Below, one piece after another: positions 6,146-15,026 of a stretch of 34,826 nucleotides of DNA. The notes under the pieces are model-generated. The model had not been told where the DNA came from and did no database searches. It worked only from the letters and a program-made list of their open reading frames with translations. This DNA is from Phycisphaerales bacterium. GTDB lineage: Bacteria > Planctomycetota > Phycisphaerae > Phycisphaerales > SM1A02. Each line of letters starts with the position of its first letter. Position 1 is the first letter of the stretch. The DNA lies in NCBI GenBank assembly GCA_030748805.1, contig JASMLG010000071.1, forward strand, positions 1-34,826, written 5' to 3'. The position numbers and the translations under genes were made by a program.

Positions 6146-8566
6146 TTATCGGCCGTGACTTAGAAGCATCTCAATCAATCTAGTTGATTTAGCAAGGTCA
6201 AGATGTGATGCAACGTCTTGCCCATCTGTAAACCAACTTATTGGTTTTTCTATATCACACAAGGTAGATACAATCTCACCGATCGTAACTACTTCATCTA
6301 ATTTAGTAATAATCATACGGTCATATCTTGTTTTGGAAAAGCTTTCCAATGCCCGTTTTGAAGCCGAAATCGATGATGCTGCTGAAATGACTAGGTGTGT
6401 CTGAGTTGGATTTGCAGCTTCTAAGATGTCTGCTGTTTCGTGGATACGATCACCATCACGAGCACTTCGTCCTGAGGTATCTATAAGAACAATGTCCTTT
6501 TCTGAACACGAAGCAATTGCCTCTTTCATCTGTACTACAGTTCCAGCAATTTCAAGTTGTGCATCAAACAAGTCAGCATATTGTCGCAATTGGTCTATTG
6601 CAGCTACTCTGTATGTATCAGCAGTAATTAACGCAACGCTTCTTCCTTGTTGTAATCGAAATCTAGCAGCCAATTTTGCAATCGTAGTTGTCTTACCAGC
6701 CCCAGTTGGGCCTACTAGAGCGATTACGTTCCTTTCAAATGAATCTTGTTTTGGAGGTGCTATAGTTCTTGGTAATCTCTTTAGCAATTCATCAAACAAG
6801 TATGAGTTAAATTCATCTTCGCTAAACTGATAATCAACACTTAATGAATGGACTATATTGGATGCAAGATTCGGCTCAATCCCCTTCTCAAGCAAACAAT
6901 CATACGACTTAGAAAGTAGTGGAGATAATTTATCTTCAAATTCGTTTTCGAGTACCTCTCTTACAAGAGTTCTGATTTCTGCAATCCCGCTTTCAATTCT
7001 ATCTGTAACAGAACACCTTTCCGGTTTCTGAAGTATTGATTTTGCATATGCAATGGTTTGCTGTTTATCCTCACCTCCAACTCCATTCATCTTATTGTTA
7101 ATTAAACCAACTGGTTCAAGTTGGCCAACCACCTTCAAATCAACTTCTGGAACTATTTCGCTTTTGCTTAATACAACTACGTCCCTTATATTGCTAGCAA
7201 CTTGTTCTCTAACCTGCCTGCGGTATTTGCTTGAAGACACGACAACAATTGGTAAGCCATCTGAAATTAACGGAAGTGCGGCATGTTGTAGAGCAGTTAA
7301 AATTTTCTCTTTAGAAACATTCTTTTCATACAACGCCCGCTCTAAATCCTCTGGTAAAACTACACATCGAATCACTTGCTTACCATCAAAGTCATGTGTA
7401 GATACATTCGCACATATTTGTCTTCTAAGAGTTGATCTCACGTTCTCGACACATTCCTCTAAAGACAATTCACTGCAATCAGAAGCTGATTCGATAATAC
7501 TTGAAAGATCTTTTATCGAAACCTGCTCTTCAAGTAATGATTTTAGAATGTGGTGCAATCGAGAGATAGTAAGCGTCTTTCCCATCACCCTATTTATTAA
7601 TCTGGGATAATCATGAGTTATTTCTTCCACCATCTTTGAAACATCTTCGCGGGAAATCATTTCCGAAGCATGTTTTTCCACAACTTTACATAAATGTGTC
7701 ATAACAACAGATACTGGACTCATTGCCTGAATGAATAACTCACCCATGGAATCACGTACTTCTTCTGTCACCCAAATTGCAGATAACCCGAATACCGGCT
7801 CTCTCTCAGTAATTCCATCAATATCCAAAGATTCGCTATCGCTTGTTACTATCATAAATCTATCTGGATATACAACTCCATCACCCACAATCCCACCACG
7901 TAAATAAATCCGATACGAATTTGCAGATAATTTTACATTATCCTTAATACATATCGATGGGACATGTAATCCAAGATCATCTAAAACAGACGCTCTTAGT
8001 GATGAAATTTTTTCAATTATGTTTCCTTCCAAATCTGTTGATGCGAGTGACAACAATGAACATCCAAGTTCAAGTTTTATGATTGATTCTCTTGCAGATG
8101 AAGTAACAGATTCCTTTCCTCCCATTTCTTCTACAGACGATTCTTCTTCGTTGAATTGAGAGTGCTGGTAACTATTCCAAGACAGCGCACAAAAAAGTAC
8201 AGCCAAAAGTAATAATGGTGCTGTTGGGAGTGGGGTCATTGAAAGAACAACTAAAAAGAAAGCTATGGATCCATGGGCTGCGGTCTGAGATATTAACTGT
8301 TTAGGTATTTCTACTCCGAGAAGCATCTGATTACTCGCTCTAGCAATCAAATTAATAAGACCCACAAGCAGCCCAAGAACCAAGATTGCACTCCAAGCAT
8401 CGGTGTTCATTGAAAATGCCTTTTGACTAGAAGTCAATAAATCTGTCTGGTTTGTGGCATAAGAGGCACGCAATAACCCACCCGCAATAGCATAACTACA
8501 ACATTTGAGCGCTTTTGAGCGCATCTTGGCCGTCCTTGGCTCCATAATTAAGGCATCCTTGCCCAT
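6146..8566 (-). CDS. flhA-flhF: Fusion of FlhA cytosolic domain with FlhF SRP-type GTPase
   Basis: An 806-residue protein with two recognisable halves. Residues about 57-130 hold two to three hydrophobic segments resembling the end of the FlhA membrane domain. Residues about 160-485 match the FlhA cytosolic domain (LELGCSLLSL, PVFGLSAIWV, SPVSVVMTHLCKVVEKHA, EVDLKVVGQLE). Residues about 515-806 are the N and G domains of FlhF: P-loop GPTGAGKTTT at 619-628, DTYRVAAIDQLRQYA at 650, DTSGR at 696, TKLDE at 754. FlhA alone is normally about 690 residues with eight membrane helices and the FHIPEP signature; here the first five or so helices and that signature are missing, as is the basic FlhF N-terminal domain. 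The first ATG lacks a clear ribosome binding site; the ATG of residue 15 has AAGGA 8 bases upstream. The gene precedes the FliA-type sigma factor. Confidence 0.85.
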   Translation of the reverse strand: MGKDALIMEPRTAKMRSKALKCCSYAIAGGLLRASYATNQTDLLTSSQKAFSMNTDAWSAILVLGLLVGLINLIARASNQMLLGVEIPKQLISQTAAHGSIAFFLVVLSMTPLPTAPLLLLAVLFCALSWNSYQHSQFNEEESSVEEMGGKESVTSSARESIIKLELGCSLLSLASTDLEGNIIEKISSLRASVLDDLGLHVPSICIKDNVKLSANSYRIYLRGGIVGDGVVYPDRFMIVTSDSESLDIDGITEREPVFGLSAIWVTEEVRDSMGELFIQAMSPVSVVMTHLCKVVEKHASEMISREDVSKMVEEITHDYPRLINRVMGKTLTISRLHHILKSLLEEQVSIKDLSSIIESASDCSELSLEECVENVRSTLRRQICANVSTHDFDGKQVIRCVVLPEDLERALYEKNVSKEKILTALQHAALPLISDGLPIVVVSSSKYRRQVREQVASNIRDVVVLSKSEIVPEVDLKVVGQLEPVGLINNKMNGVGGEDKQQTIAYAKSILQKPERCSVTDRIESGIAEIRTLVREVLENEFEDKLSPLLSKSYDCLLEKGIEPNLASNIVHSLSVDYQFSEDEFNSYLFDELLKRLPRTIAPPKQDSFERNVIALVGPTGAGKTTTIAKLAARFRLQQGRSVALITADTYRVAAIDQLRQYADLFDAQLEIAGTVVQMKEAIASCSEKDIVLIDTSGRSARDGDRIHETADILEAANPTQTHLVISAASSISASKRALESFSKTRYDRMIITKLDEVVTIGEIVSTLCDIEKPISWFTDGQDVASHLDLAKSTRLIEMLLSHGR

Positions 8567-8574
8567 TTATGTAT

Positions 8575-8589
8575 CGCCCACAGTGGGCG
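8575..8589. promoter_or_regulatory. 15-base palindrome between divergent genes
   Basis: CGCCCAC-A-GTGGGCG is a perfect inverted repeat with a one-base centre, too tight for a stable hairpin loop but well suited to a dimeric DNA-binding protein. It lies just upstream of the FlhA-FlhF gene start and about 45 bases before the divergent BamD-like promoter, so it could control either. Confidence 0.4.
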
Positions 8590-8632
8590 CAACTTAACCT
8601 CACCATCGGCTACTAGATTGCTCTAGCGTTAT

Positions 8633-8638
8633 TATGAT
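8633..8638 (+). promoter_or_regulatory. -10 element of the BamD-like gene (leaderless type)
   Basis: TATGAT ends 6 bases before the ATG at 8645, with no ribosome binding site between them. This implies transcription starting at or next to the start codon. Confidence 0.5.
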
Positions 8639-8644
8639 GTACAA

Positions 8645-9697
8645 ATGCTAAAACTTGCCATTTTTTTTACCGTCATTTGTATTAGTTCAATCACCGTAGC
8701 TCAAGAAACCTATGATTTGGATATCAAGTCGGATGATTGGGTTTTGGAGAATGCCCCAAAACCAAATTCCCCAGAAGCTCAACTTGCTGCTGCAGCGAAA
8801 CAATTAGCAGAGGGTAATTACCAAGAGGCCATGCGACTTTCATCAAATTGGATAGAAAGAAACAAGTATTATTGGGAACTAATTCCGAAAGCACATATGA
8901 TTCATGGCGATTCGTTATTTGCCCAAAAGTATTACTATGAATCGCTATTTGATTATGAAATTGTTGCGAGAGTTTACGCTGGAACTTCTGAAGAAATTCC
9001 AGCAATCGAAAAGGAAGTCGAAATTGCTACCATGTTCGCACATGGAACTCGAAAATTGCAATGGGGGATGAGAATTTCAGACGCTACCGATGAGGCAATT
9101 GAACTGTTAATACGAGCTCAACAGCGTCTTCCCGATAGTCCACTTGCTGAAAAAGCAGCAATGGAACTTGCTGACCTATATTTTCGCACATCAGAAATGT
9201 TACTTGCCAATGACATGTATGACATATTTGTTGCGAACTATCCCAACTCTCTTAACTTGAACAAGGCAAAAGTTATGTCTATACGAACACAACTTGCAAC
9301 CTATAGAGATTCTGCTTTTGACGATTCTGGACTAGTTGATGCTAGAAGCAAACTTGTTCGGTTAAAAAGCAGGAATCCAATTCTCGCTTCTCAGATAATC
9401 ACATCAGGCCTAATAACGAGAATTGATGAGTCACTAGGGCAGAAAATGCTGAAAACTGCTCAATGGTACCTACGAGTAAATAATCCAATTGCAGCTGAAT
9501 ACACTATTAGGCAATTAATAATAAAACACGGAAATACCACAGCAACAATTGAAGCACTAGAGAGACTGATTCCAAAAATCCTACCGATGCTACCTCCAAT
9601 CGTGTTGAAGGACATCAACGATTTTTATGATGTTCACCAAGAAGTGTTGCTGGGAAAAATAATTACTTCTATTGAAATACCTGAGGATAAACAGTGA
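8645..9697 (+). CDS. Secreted TPR protein, BamD-like
   Basis: The 350-residue product begins with a signal peptide (MLKLAIFFTVICISSITVAQ, probable cleavage after VAQ) and is otherwise alpha-helical, with tetratricopeptide-like repeats. Examples are AAAKQLAEGNYQEAMRLSSNWIE and AAMELADLYFRTSEMLLANDMYDIFVANYP. The spacing and the 'FxxxYPNS' pattern recall BamD/YfiO, the TPR subunit of the outer-membrane beta-barrel assembly machine. Unlike true BamD there is no lipobox Cys after the signal sequence, so it may be periplasmic rather than lipid-anchored. Its stop overlaps the start of the LptE-like gene (GTGA), suggesting a coupled envelope-biogenesis operon. Other periplasmic TPR scaffolds remain possible. 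Confidence 0.65.
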   Translation: MLKLAIFFTVICISSITVAQETYDLDIKSDDWVLENAPKPNSPEAQLAAAAKQLAEGNYQEAMRLSSNWIERNKYYWELIPKAHMIHGDSLFAQKYYYESLFDYEIVARVYAGTSEEIPAIEKEVEIATMFAHGTRKLQWGMRISDATDEAIELLIRAQQRLPDSPLAEKAAMELADLYFRTSEMLLANDMYDIFVANYPNSLNLNKAKVMSIRTQLATYRDSAFDDSGLVDARSKLVRLKSRNPILASQIITSGLITRIDESLGQKMLKTAQWYLRVNNPIAAEYTIRQLIIKHGNTTATIEALERLIPKILPMLPPIVLKDINDFYDVHQEVLLGKIITSIEIPEDKQ

Positions 9698-10203
9698 CTC
9701 GACTACTATTAATTACTATTACTTTAATACTTAGCTGTTGTGCTAGTGATCCTACGGTTGGCTATTCATCGTCCTCACTTTATTCAAAACAATTTCAATC
9801 CGTTGCAATCCCGATTTTTGAAAACAACACCTTGAACCGCAATCTGGAATTCATGCTTACTGACGCACTTATCAAAGAGATACAAACCAGAACATCTTAC
9901 CGAGTTGTCGGGGAACAATATGCAGACACTCTATTAACCGGAACAATTAAATCCGTAGATTTGCAGACATTAAGCCAATCGAGCAATACTGGTTTAGATA
10001 ACGAAGTTCTAATCAAAACTGTTATCGACTTTGAGTGGCTAAATATGAATAGTGGAGGTAGAATTGTTGGACGGAATAATTTTTCAAGCAGTTCGCTATT
10101 CATCCCATCACGTCCATCCTCAGAACCAATCGAAATGGGGCAATTCGCAGTTGTACAACAGTTGGCATCCGATATAGTCGATCAAATGCAAGCATCTTGG
10201 TAA
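9694..10203 (+). CDS. lptE: LptE-like outer-membrane lipoprotein (LPS assembly)
   Basis: A 169-residue lipoprotein. The N-terminus MTRLLLITITLILSCCAS is a type II signal peptide with a lipidation Cys at position 15 or 16. The mature start, VAIPIFENNTLNRNLEFMLTDALIKEIQ, is characteristic of the LptE/LPS-assembly family, which plugs the LptD barrel and delivers lipopolysaccharide to the outer leaflet. The start is GTG at 9694, overlapping the previous stop by four bases, with GAGG 8 bases upstream. Its coupling to a BamD-like gene fits outer-membrane assembly. Family members are divergent, so the assignment rests on the N-terminal motif and size. Confidence 0.72.
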   Translation: MTRLLLITITLILSCCASDPTVGYSSSSLYSKQFQSVAIPIFENNTLNRNLEFMLTDALIKEIQTRTSYRVVGEQYADTLLTGTIKSVDLQTLSQSSNTGLDNEVLIKTVIDFEWLNMNSGGRIVGRNNFSSSSLFIPSRPSSEPIEMGQFAVVQQLASDIVDQMQASW

Positions 10204-10264
10204 TAGTCACATTATGACGAATAACACTTATGCGGATATTATGTAGCAAACTTACGTCATCAAA

Positions 10265-10270
10265 TATAAA
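10265..10270 (+). promoter_or_regulatory. Candidate -10 element of ftsH
   Basis: TATAAA lies 17 bases before the ftsH ATG, predicting a leader of only about 10 bases. No Shine-Dalgarno is visible in front of the ATG and no convincing -35 was found. Confidence 0.35.
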
Positions 10271-10287
10271 ACAGGCACACCACAATA

Positions 10288-12291
10288 ATGGCTAATCCAA
10301 CCGGCAATCAGAAAAATCAAACACCCCAACAGAAGCCAAAGTTCTCAAGAGGCATTTTAAGTTGGATGCTTATATGTTTCGTGTTAATAATGATGTGGGG
10401 GGTAATCAATGGCTCAGGTAGCGGGCGAGAAATTACTAGTTGGTATGATTTCATTAATCGAGCCAAGGCGGGACAGTTTGAAGATAATCACGTCACTATA
10501 GAAAACACACGCCTAGTTGCAACAATCAGTACAGGGAGCGAAACACCAGTCGGATCTATAGATATTCCAGCAGGTACTGAAGTATTTTTCCCCATCTCAT
10601 CAAGTGGTGATGATTGGTATAAAGATGAGTTCAAGGCCGTTGGAATTGATTTCAATAATGAAAAAGATAGCGGCATACTCATGACACTTCTGATGAGTTG
10701 GGCTCCAATGCTCTTCATCTTGTTCTTGATTTTCTTTTTCATCTCAAGATCTGCCAGGGCGGGCGGAGCTGGTGGCATGATTGGTAGTTTTGGAAAATCC
10801 AAGCACAAACTCGCAAACAAAGATTCCAACAAGGTTACATTCCAAGACGTTGCTGGAGTTGAAGAGGCAAAAGCCGAAGTTCATGAAATTATTGAGTTCT
10901 TAAGAAACCCCAAAAAGTTCGCTCGTCTTGGAGGACGAATCCCAAGAGGTATTTTACTTGTGGGGTCTCCTGGATGCGGAAAAACATTGCTTGCAAAAGC
11001 AATTGCTGGAGAAGCTAACGTACCTTTCTTTACAATATCCGGATCTGACTTCGTAGAGATGTTTGTGGGTGTTGGCGCAAGTCGTGTTCGTGACTTATTC
11101 AAACAAGCCAAAGATGCATCACCATGCATCATATTCCTTGATGAAATAGACGCTGTAGGACGTAAGCGGGGAAGCGGGTTTTCAAGCGGTGGGCATGATG
11201 AACGAGAACAAACACTTAATGCAATTCTAGTTGAGATGGATGGCTTTGAATTAAGCGACCAGGTGATTGTAATGGCTGCTACAAACCGTCCTGATGTACT
11301 TGACCCAGCTCTTACTAGACCAGGAAGGTTCGATCGACAAGTTCATGTTCCACTGCCAGACGTTGAAGGTAGAAAGGCAATTCTTGAAGTACACGCTAAG
11401 AAAATAAAACTTTGCCCAAATGTTGACTTGTCGCGTGTGGCAAGAGGAACTCCAATGTTTAGCGGTGCAGATCTTGAAGCGCTAATAAACGAAGCAGCTA
11501 TTATTGCAACCCTAGCAGATAAAGATTTCGTTGGACAACTTGATCTTGACGAAGCAAGAGATAAAATTAGATGGGGTCGCGCTAGCAAGAGTCGAAAGAT
11601 TGAGGAACTTGAAAGAGTCGCAACTGCATACCATGAAGCAGGTCATGCTGTTGTCCAACTTGTACTTCCCCATGCTGATCCAGTCCATAAGGTAACTATT
11701 ATTCCTCGAGGACAGTCAGGTGGGGCAACATTTAGTTTGCCAGAAAAGGATCGTTATTTCTACAACCGAAAATTCCTTGAAGCATCGATGAGGGTTCTAT
11801 GTGGTGGTCGAATTGCAGAAAGAAGAAAAACAAATGACATCTCAAGTGGGGCTTCAATGGATATCCAAATGGCTACAAGTTATGCAAGGCATATGATTCT
11901 TGACTGGGGGATGTCCGATCGACTTGGTTTCGTCATGTATTCACCTGATCCAAATAGGGAAGCGATTTTCGCTGAACGTGATTATTCGCCAGACACTGCC
12001 CGAATAATAGACGAGGAAATAAAGCGATTAATTGATTCTGCTTATGCAGAAACAGAGCGAATCCTAGATGAAAATTGGGAGAAAGTCGAGACAATCGCTG
12101 AAGCATTACTCGAATACGAAACACTTCAAGCAGAAGAACTTGAACAATTGATGAGAGGAGAAACCATTAGTCGTTCTTCTGTAAGTGATTTACTTGAGCA
12201 AGAAGCAAATCTATCAATTACAACAGAATCCACTAATGAAAATGACTCTGGGGAATCGACTTCTGGAGATGCGGTGCCATCACCTGCTTAA
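10288..12291 (+). CDS. ftsH: ATP-dependent zinc metalloprotease FtsH
   Basis: A 667-residue FtsH, the membrane-anchored hexameric protease that degrades misfolded and regulatory proteins at the inner membrane. Order: first membrane helix about 23-40, periplasmic segment to about 128, second helix about 130-152. The AAA domain follows, with Walker A GSPGCGKT (226-233), Walker B IIFLDEID (281-288) and the second region of homology [19 protein letters not shown]. The peptidase has zinc site HEAGH (449-453) and third ligand Asp in GASMDIQMA (about 525). The Walker A differs from the usual GPPGTGKT, although the GKT core is intact. The C-terminus is a Ser/Glu/Asn-rich tail. The 3' end overlaps the convergent membrane-protein gene by 12 bases. 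Confidence 0.97.
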   Translation: MANPTGNQKNQTPQQKPKFSRGILSWMLICFVLIMMWGVINGSGSGREITSWYDFINRAKAGQFEDNHVTIENTRLVATISTGSETPVGSIDIPAGTEVFFPISSSGDDWYKDEFKAVGIDFNNEKDSGILMTLLMSWAPMLFILFLIFFFISRSARAGGAGGMIGSFGKSKHKLANKDSNKVTFQDVAGVEEAKAEVHEIIEFLRNPKKFARLGGRIPRGILLVGSPGCGKTLLAKAIAGEANVPFFTISGSDFVEMFVGVGASRVRDLFKQAKDASPCIIFLDEIDAVGRKRGSGFSSGGHDEREQTLNAILVEMDGFELSDQVIVMAATNRPDVLDPALTRPGRFDRQVHVPLPDVEGRKAILEVHAKKIKLCPNVDLSRVARGTPMFSGADLEALINEAAIIATLADKDFVGQLDLDEARDKIRWGRASKSRKIEELERVATAYHEAGHAVVQLVLPHADPVHKVTIIPRGQSGGATFSLPEKDRYFYNRKFLEASMRVLCGGRIAERRKTNDISSGASMDIQMATSYARHMILDWGMSDRLGFVMYSPDPNREAIFAERDYSPDTARIIDEEIKRLIDSAYAETERILDENWEKVETIAEALLEYETLQAEELEQLMRGETISRSSVSDLLEQEANLSITTESTNENDSGESTSGDAVPSPA

Positions 12292-13131
12292 TTGGTTCTT
12301 CGATAATAATAAATCACGAAGCACAAAATACATCCCCGCGATGAATGCCCCTGTCACAGAAAGAACAATCGGAATATCTAAAGTAAGCCATGGTTCTTGA
12401 TAGAAATCCCACTTTCCAAGGATTTCAACCACATTCCAAAGTACGATTACAGTAGGAATCGCATAACGAATAGCGTGACCAATGTCTTTTATGCGAAGTA
12501 ATTTGTAGAAAAGATAGCAACCACCGGCTAAACTCAATATAAGCGTGGCGTAAGTCAATGCGTGATATTTACCAACCAACTTTTCGTCATACAAGAGTAA
12601 GAGAACAACGTAGAAGAACCAAAGGATTGACGCCATTTCAAAAGCTGTGCGAGGTCCATAATTGCCAGCCTTCCCGCTGACAATTGGTTTCCGGTTAAGG
12701 TGTAATTTCTTTCTAAGCCAAATAAACAAATTGCACCGTACACCTTCGTGCACAACGAGATAGAGCATCAACAATAAGAGCAAACTCCACGTATGCATAA
12801 GTAGCCGGTATTCCCCCGCTGTACCGTCTACTTTTTCGATCGAGAGATCGTTTGCTGCATACAAAAATCCATATTCGACACCGCCAGTCCAGAGTAAAAC
12901 ACCCGCAAGTGCGCCAAGTAAACTCTGCCAACTTGATGAGGAGGTAAACCTAGTGACAACTAGTAACACAAGCCCCAATGAGAATAATAGTGACGCACCT
13001 AACACAAGATGATCTGGCATCAGATTATTCAACACCACCATCAAAGCGTGCCCTATAGGCATCAGCATAAAAATAATAATAAAAGCTAAAAGTCCTCTCA
13101 TACGCAACATTCTACTGAGAATCGTTCTCAA
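12280..13131 (-). CDS. Multi-pass membrane protein of unknown function
   Basis: I do not recognise this 283-residue protein. It has about eight hydrophobic segments (for example LLAFIIIFMLMPIGHALMVVL near the N-terminus, WSLLLLLMLYLVVHEGV mid-protein, and VLSVTGAFIAGMYFVL near the C-terminus) and little else, so it is an integral inner-membrane protein. The start is TTG at 13131, supported by AAGGG 7 bases upstream; ATG codons at 13110 and 13101 are alternatives. A palindrome resembling an iron box overlaps this start region. The 3' end overlaps ftsH, transcribed the other way. Confidence 0.7.
   Translation of the reverse strand: MRTILSRMLRMRGLLAFIIIFMLMPIGHALMVVLNNLMPDHLVLGASLLFSLGLVLLVVTRFTSSSSWQSLLGALAGVLLWTGGVEYGFLYAANDLSIEKVDGTAGEYRLLMHTWSLLLLLMLYLVVHEGVRCNLFIWLRKKLHLNRKPIVSGKAGNYGPRTAFEMASILWFFYVVLLLLYDEKLVGKYHALTYATLILSLAGGCYLFYKLLRIKDIGHAIRYAIPTVIVLWNVVEILGKWDFYQEPWLTLDIPIVLSVTGAFIAGMYFVLRDLLLSKNQLSR
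13116..13130. promoter_or_regulatory. Fur-box-like palindrome at the start of the membrane-protein gene
   Basis: TGAGAATCGTTCTCA has perfect outer arms TGAGAA/TTCTCA and resembles the 7-1-7 iron-box consensus TGATAATnATTATCA. It overlaps the start codon region of the minus-strand membrane protein. It may instead be coding sequence that is palindromic by chance. Confidence 0.3.
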
Positions 13132-13154
13132 TTACAACCCTTGCCTACCCTGCA

Positions 13155-13227
13155 GGAGTGACAGTCACCAAGTGGTGCGGAGTGACAGTCACCAAGTGGT
13201 GACAGTCACTACGTCGTGGGTGTCACC
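13155..13227. repeat. Intergenic repeat family A, expanded copy
   Basis: A 49-base unit (13179-13227) is preceded by an extra exact copy of its first 23 bases (13155-13177), giving three GTGACAGTCAC palindromes within 52 bases. The 49-base unit recurs at 27944-27992 with six differences. It lies upstream of the membrane-protein gene. Confidence 0.8.
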
Positions 13228-13235
13228 AACCGCGA

Positions 13236-13354
13236 TTACAATACTGCAATCACAACCAGAAGGTCTGTTACGTCAACTTGGCCATCTCCGTTTATGTCTT
13301 CAGGGCAACTGCTACACAAACCACTAACAATGAGAGCAGTACACTAGTAACCAT
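13236..13354 (-). pseudogene. Vestigial secreted dockerin-like peptide, frameshifted
   Basis: On the minus strand an ATG at 13354, with AGGA 8 bases upstream, starts a signal-peptide-like sequence (MVTSVLLSLLVVCVAVALKT) that then stops. In a neighbouring frame the same region encodes CSSCPEDINGDGQVDVTDLL followed by VVIAVL and a stop, an unmistakable dockerin-like repeat that lacks the usual terminal AWG. The two halves join if one frame change is made. It looks like the remains of a secreted dockerin protein reduced to signal peptide plus one repeat. It is too short and broken for ordinary gene calling. Confidence 0.6.
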
Positions 13355-13370
13355 ATCCTTTTTCCTTTTT

Positions 13371-13661
13371 TCAGTCCAAACCAAGTTTACTTCTTACAGT
13401 ATCCACCGAAACTCCAAAAACTCCTACAGTTTTCTTTGAATTTCTATTGCCAGATAGTATCGAAACAGAGTTTTTCTTCAAACCAAGCAGGTCGGAGATC
13501 ATAACAATTACCGCCTTATTGGCTTTTCCGCTCTCTGGAGGCGATTTGACCCGAATTTTTACTCGATTTCCAATTTTTCCTGCAAACTCATTTGCCGAGG
13601 TGTTAGGAACGACTTTTATAAACAGTTTTACACCTTCATTCGTTTGTTCAACAATTGCCAT
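13371..13661 (-). CDS. DUF167 (YggU-family) protein
   Basis: A 96-residue protein matching the DUF167/YggU family in length and motifs: IKVVPNTSANEF near residue 15, IRVKSPPESGKANKAVIVMISDLLGL in the middle, and VSILSGNRNSKKTV toward the end. The biochemical role of the family is not established. Its ATG overlaps the uvrC stop as TGATG, so it should be translationally coupled to uvrC. Confidence 0.88.
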   Translation of the reverse strand: MAIVEQTNEGVKLFIKVVPNTSANEFAGKIGNRVKIRVKSPPESGKANKAVIVMISDLLGLKKNSVSILSGNRNSKKTVGVFGVSVDTVRSKLGLD

Positions 13662-15016
13662 CAGGACTCACCGAATGTTTTCTTATTTCGTAAATAGTGA
13701 TGATAGTGTTGTGCAAACCGATGCGCCTCATCGCGAATTGCTTGGACTAACTTAAGCCCTTCGTTATTTCGTCCAAGTTTAATTGGCGACTCTTTATCAA
13801 CCATATAAATAAGTTCTTCTTTTTTCGCCAAACTAATAACAAGCGGTGGCTTCTTGTCAAGTTGTGCAAATGCTTCCATTGCAGCAGACAGTTGCCCCTT
13901 GCCGCCATCTATCACAATGACATCTGGATACAGTTCAAGTCCCTCTCCAGCATCACGATACCTACGAGAAATCACTTCGCGCATCGACATGTAGTCATCG
14001 TTCTTCGCTGTCTTTATTTTGTATCTTCTATAGCCCTCTTTGTGCGGACGCCCATCAACAAAACTTACTTTTGCTCCTACTGTTTCGCCGCCTTGCAAAT
14101 GCGCAATATCAAAACATTCAATGCAACGAAGTTCGGAAGAAACACCAAGTGCTTTTTGCAAAGCACTAACTCCCTTAGTTGGATCTTGGGCAAAAACAGT
14201 TACTTCCGATTGCCACTCTACATCACTTGAGGCACGGTCATCTAGTTTTATCAGTGCTTCAACTTGGTCACGAAGTTCTGCCGCCTCTTCATACGCTTTA
14301 TTTTTTGACGCAATTTCCATTCGATTCCTAAGTTCGCGCAACATCACACTTCGCTTTGAGGTTAAGAATCGCAGAAAACTGTTTATATCTTCACGATAAG
14401 CATCTTTAGTTGTTTTATTTGCACATGGAGCAGAACACTTATGAATTGCGTGTAACAAACATGGTCTAAAATATTTGTTTGATGGTTCATTCTCTCGTAT
14501 TTCAAGAGGGCAAGTTCGAAACTTAAATATCGATTGCAACATATGAATAGACCGGTTCAATGCACCAGATGATGTGAACGGACCAAATATTTTCGCACCT
14601 TTAAATTCGATATCACTTGGAGAACGTGTAATAAAAACCCCCGGAAAATCATCTTTCACAGTGACGGCTAAATATGGATAAGTTTTTCCATCTAATTGCA
14701 GCGTGTTGTACTTCGGCCTGTAATCTTTTATGAGTCGAGCCTCAAGGAGTAGCGCCTCCCACTCTGTTTCGCATTCGATTATTTCAATATAATCTATCTC
14801 TTGAAGCATTCCCTGCTTCCAAGGTCCCAAGTCGGCTGATTCAAGAAAATATGACCCAACTCTTTTTTTGAGAGACCTCGCTTTTCCGATGTAAAGCAGA
14901 AATTCATCCTCCATACGCATTAAATAGACCCCCGGGGAATCAGGTAGATTTTTTGCTACTCCAGCCAGTTTTTTTCGCTGTTTTTCCCGTTTAGATGCAA
15001 TGTTTTCGCTCGTCAT
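13661..15016 (-). CDS. uvrC: Excinuclease ABC subunit C, short form without HhH domain
   Basis: UvrC makes both incisions around a lesion in nucleotide excision repair with UvrB. From the ATG at 15016 it has 451 residues. The N-terminal GIY-YIG nuclease (GVYLM, LLYIGKARSLKKRV) makes the 3' cut, and a Cys cluster lies around residue 170-200. A UVR helix pair follows at about 230-256 (NKAYEEAAELRDQVEAL). The C-terminal RNase H-like nuclease retains FDIAHLQG, VIVIDGGKGQ and RDEAHRFA. Typical UvrC has about 600 residues and ends in tandem helix-hairpin-helix motifs; here the protein stops just after RDEAHRFA. Reading upstream to 15148 adds 44 non-conserved residues, and a TGTTAGAAT promoter element within that stretch argues against them. 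Confidence 0.93.
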   Translation of the reverse strand: MTSENIASKREKQRKKLAGVAKNLPDSPGVYLMRMEDEFLLYIGKARSLKKRVGSYFLESADLGPWKQGMLQEIDYIEIIECETEWEALLLEARLIKDYRPKYNTLQLDGKTYPYLAVTVKDDFPGVFITRSPSDIEFKGAKIFGPFTSSGALNRSIHMLQSIFKFRTCPLEIRENEPSNKYFRPCLLHAIHKCSAPCANKTTKDAYREDINSFLRFLTSKRSVMLRELRNRMEIASKNKAYEEAAELRDQVEALIKLDDRASSDVEWQSEVTVFAQDPTKGVSALQKALGVSSELRCIECFDIAHLQGGETVGAKVSFVDGRPHKEGYRRYKIKTAKNDDYMSMREVISRRYRDAGEGLELYPDVIVIDGGKGQLSAAMEAFAQLDKKPPLVISLAKKEELIYMVDKESPIKLGRNNEGLKLVQAIRDEAHRFAQHYHHYLRNKKTFGES

Positions 15017-15026
15017 ACGCTTTCTT

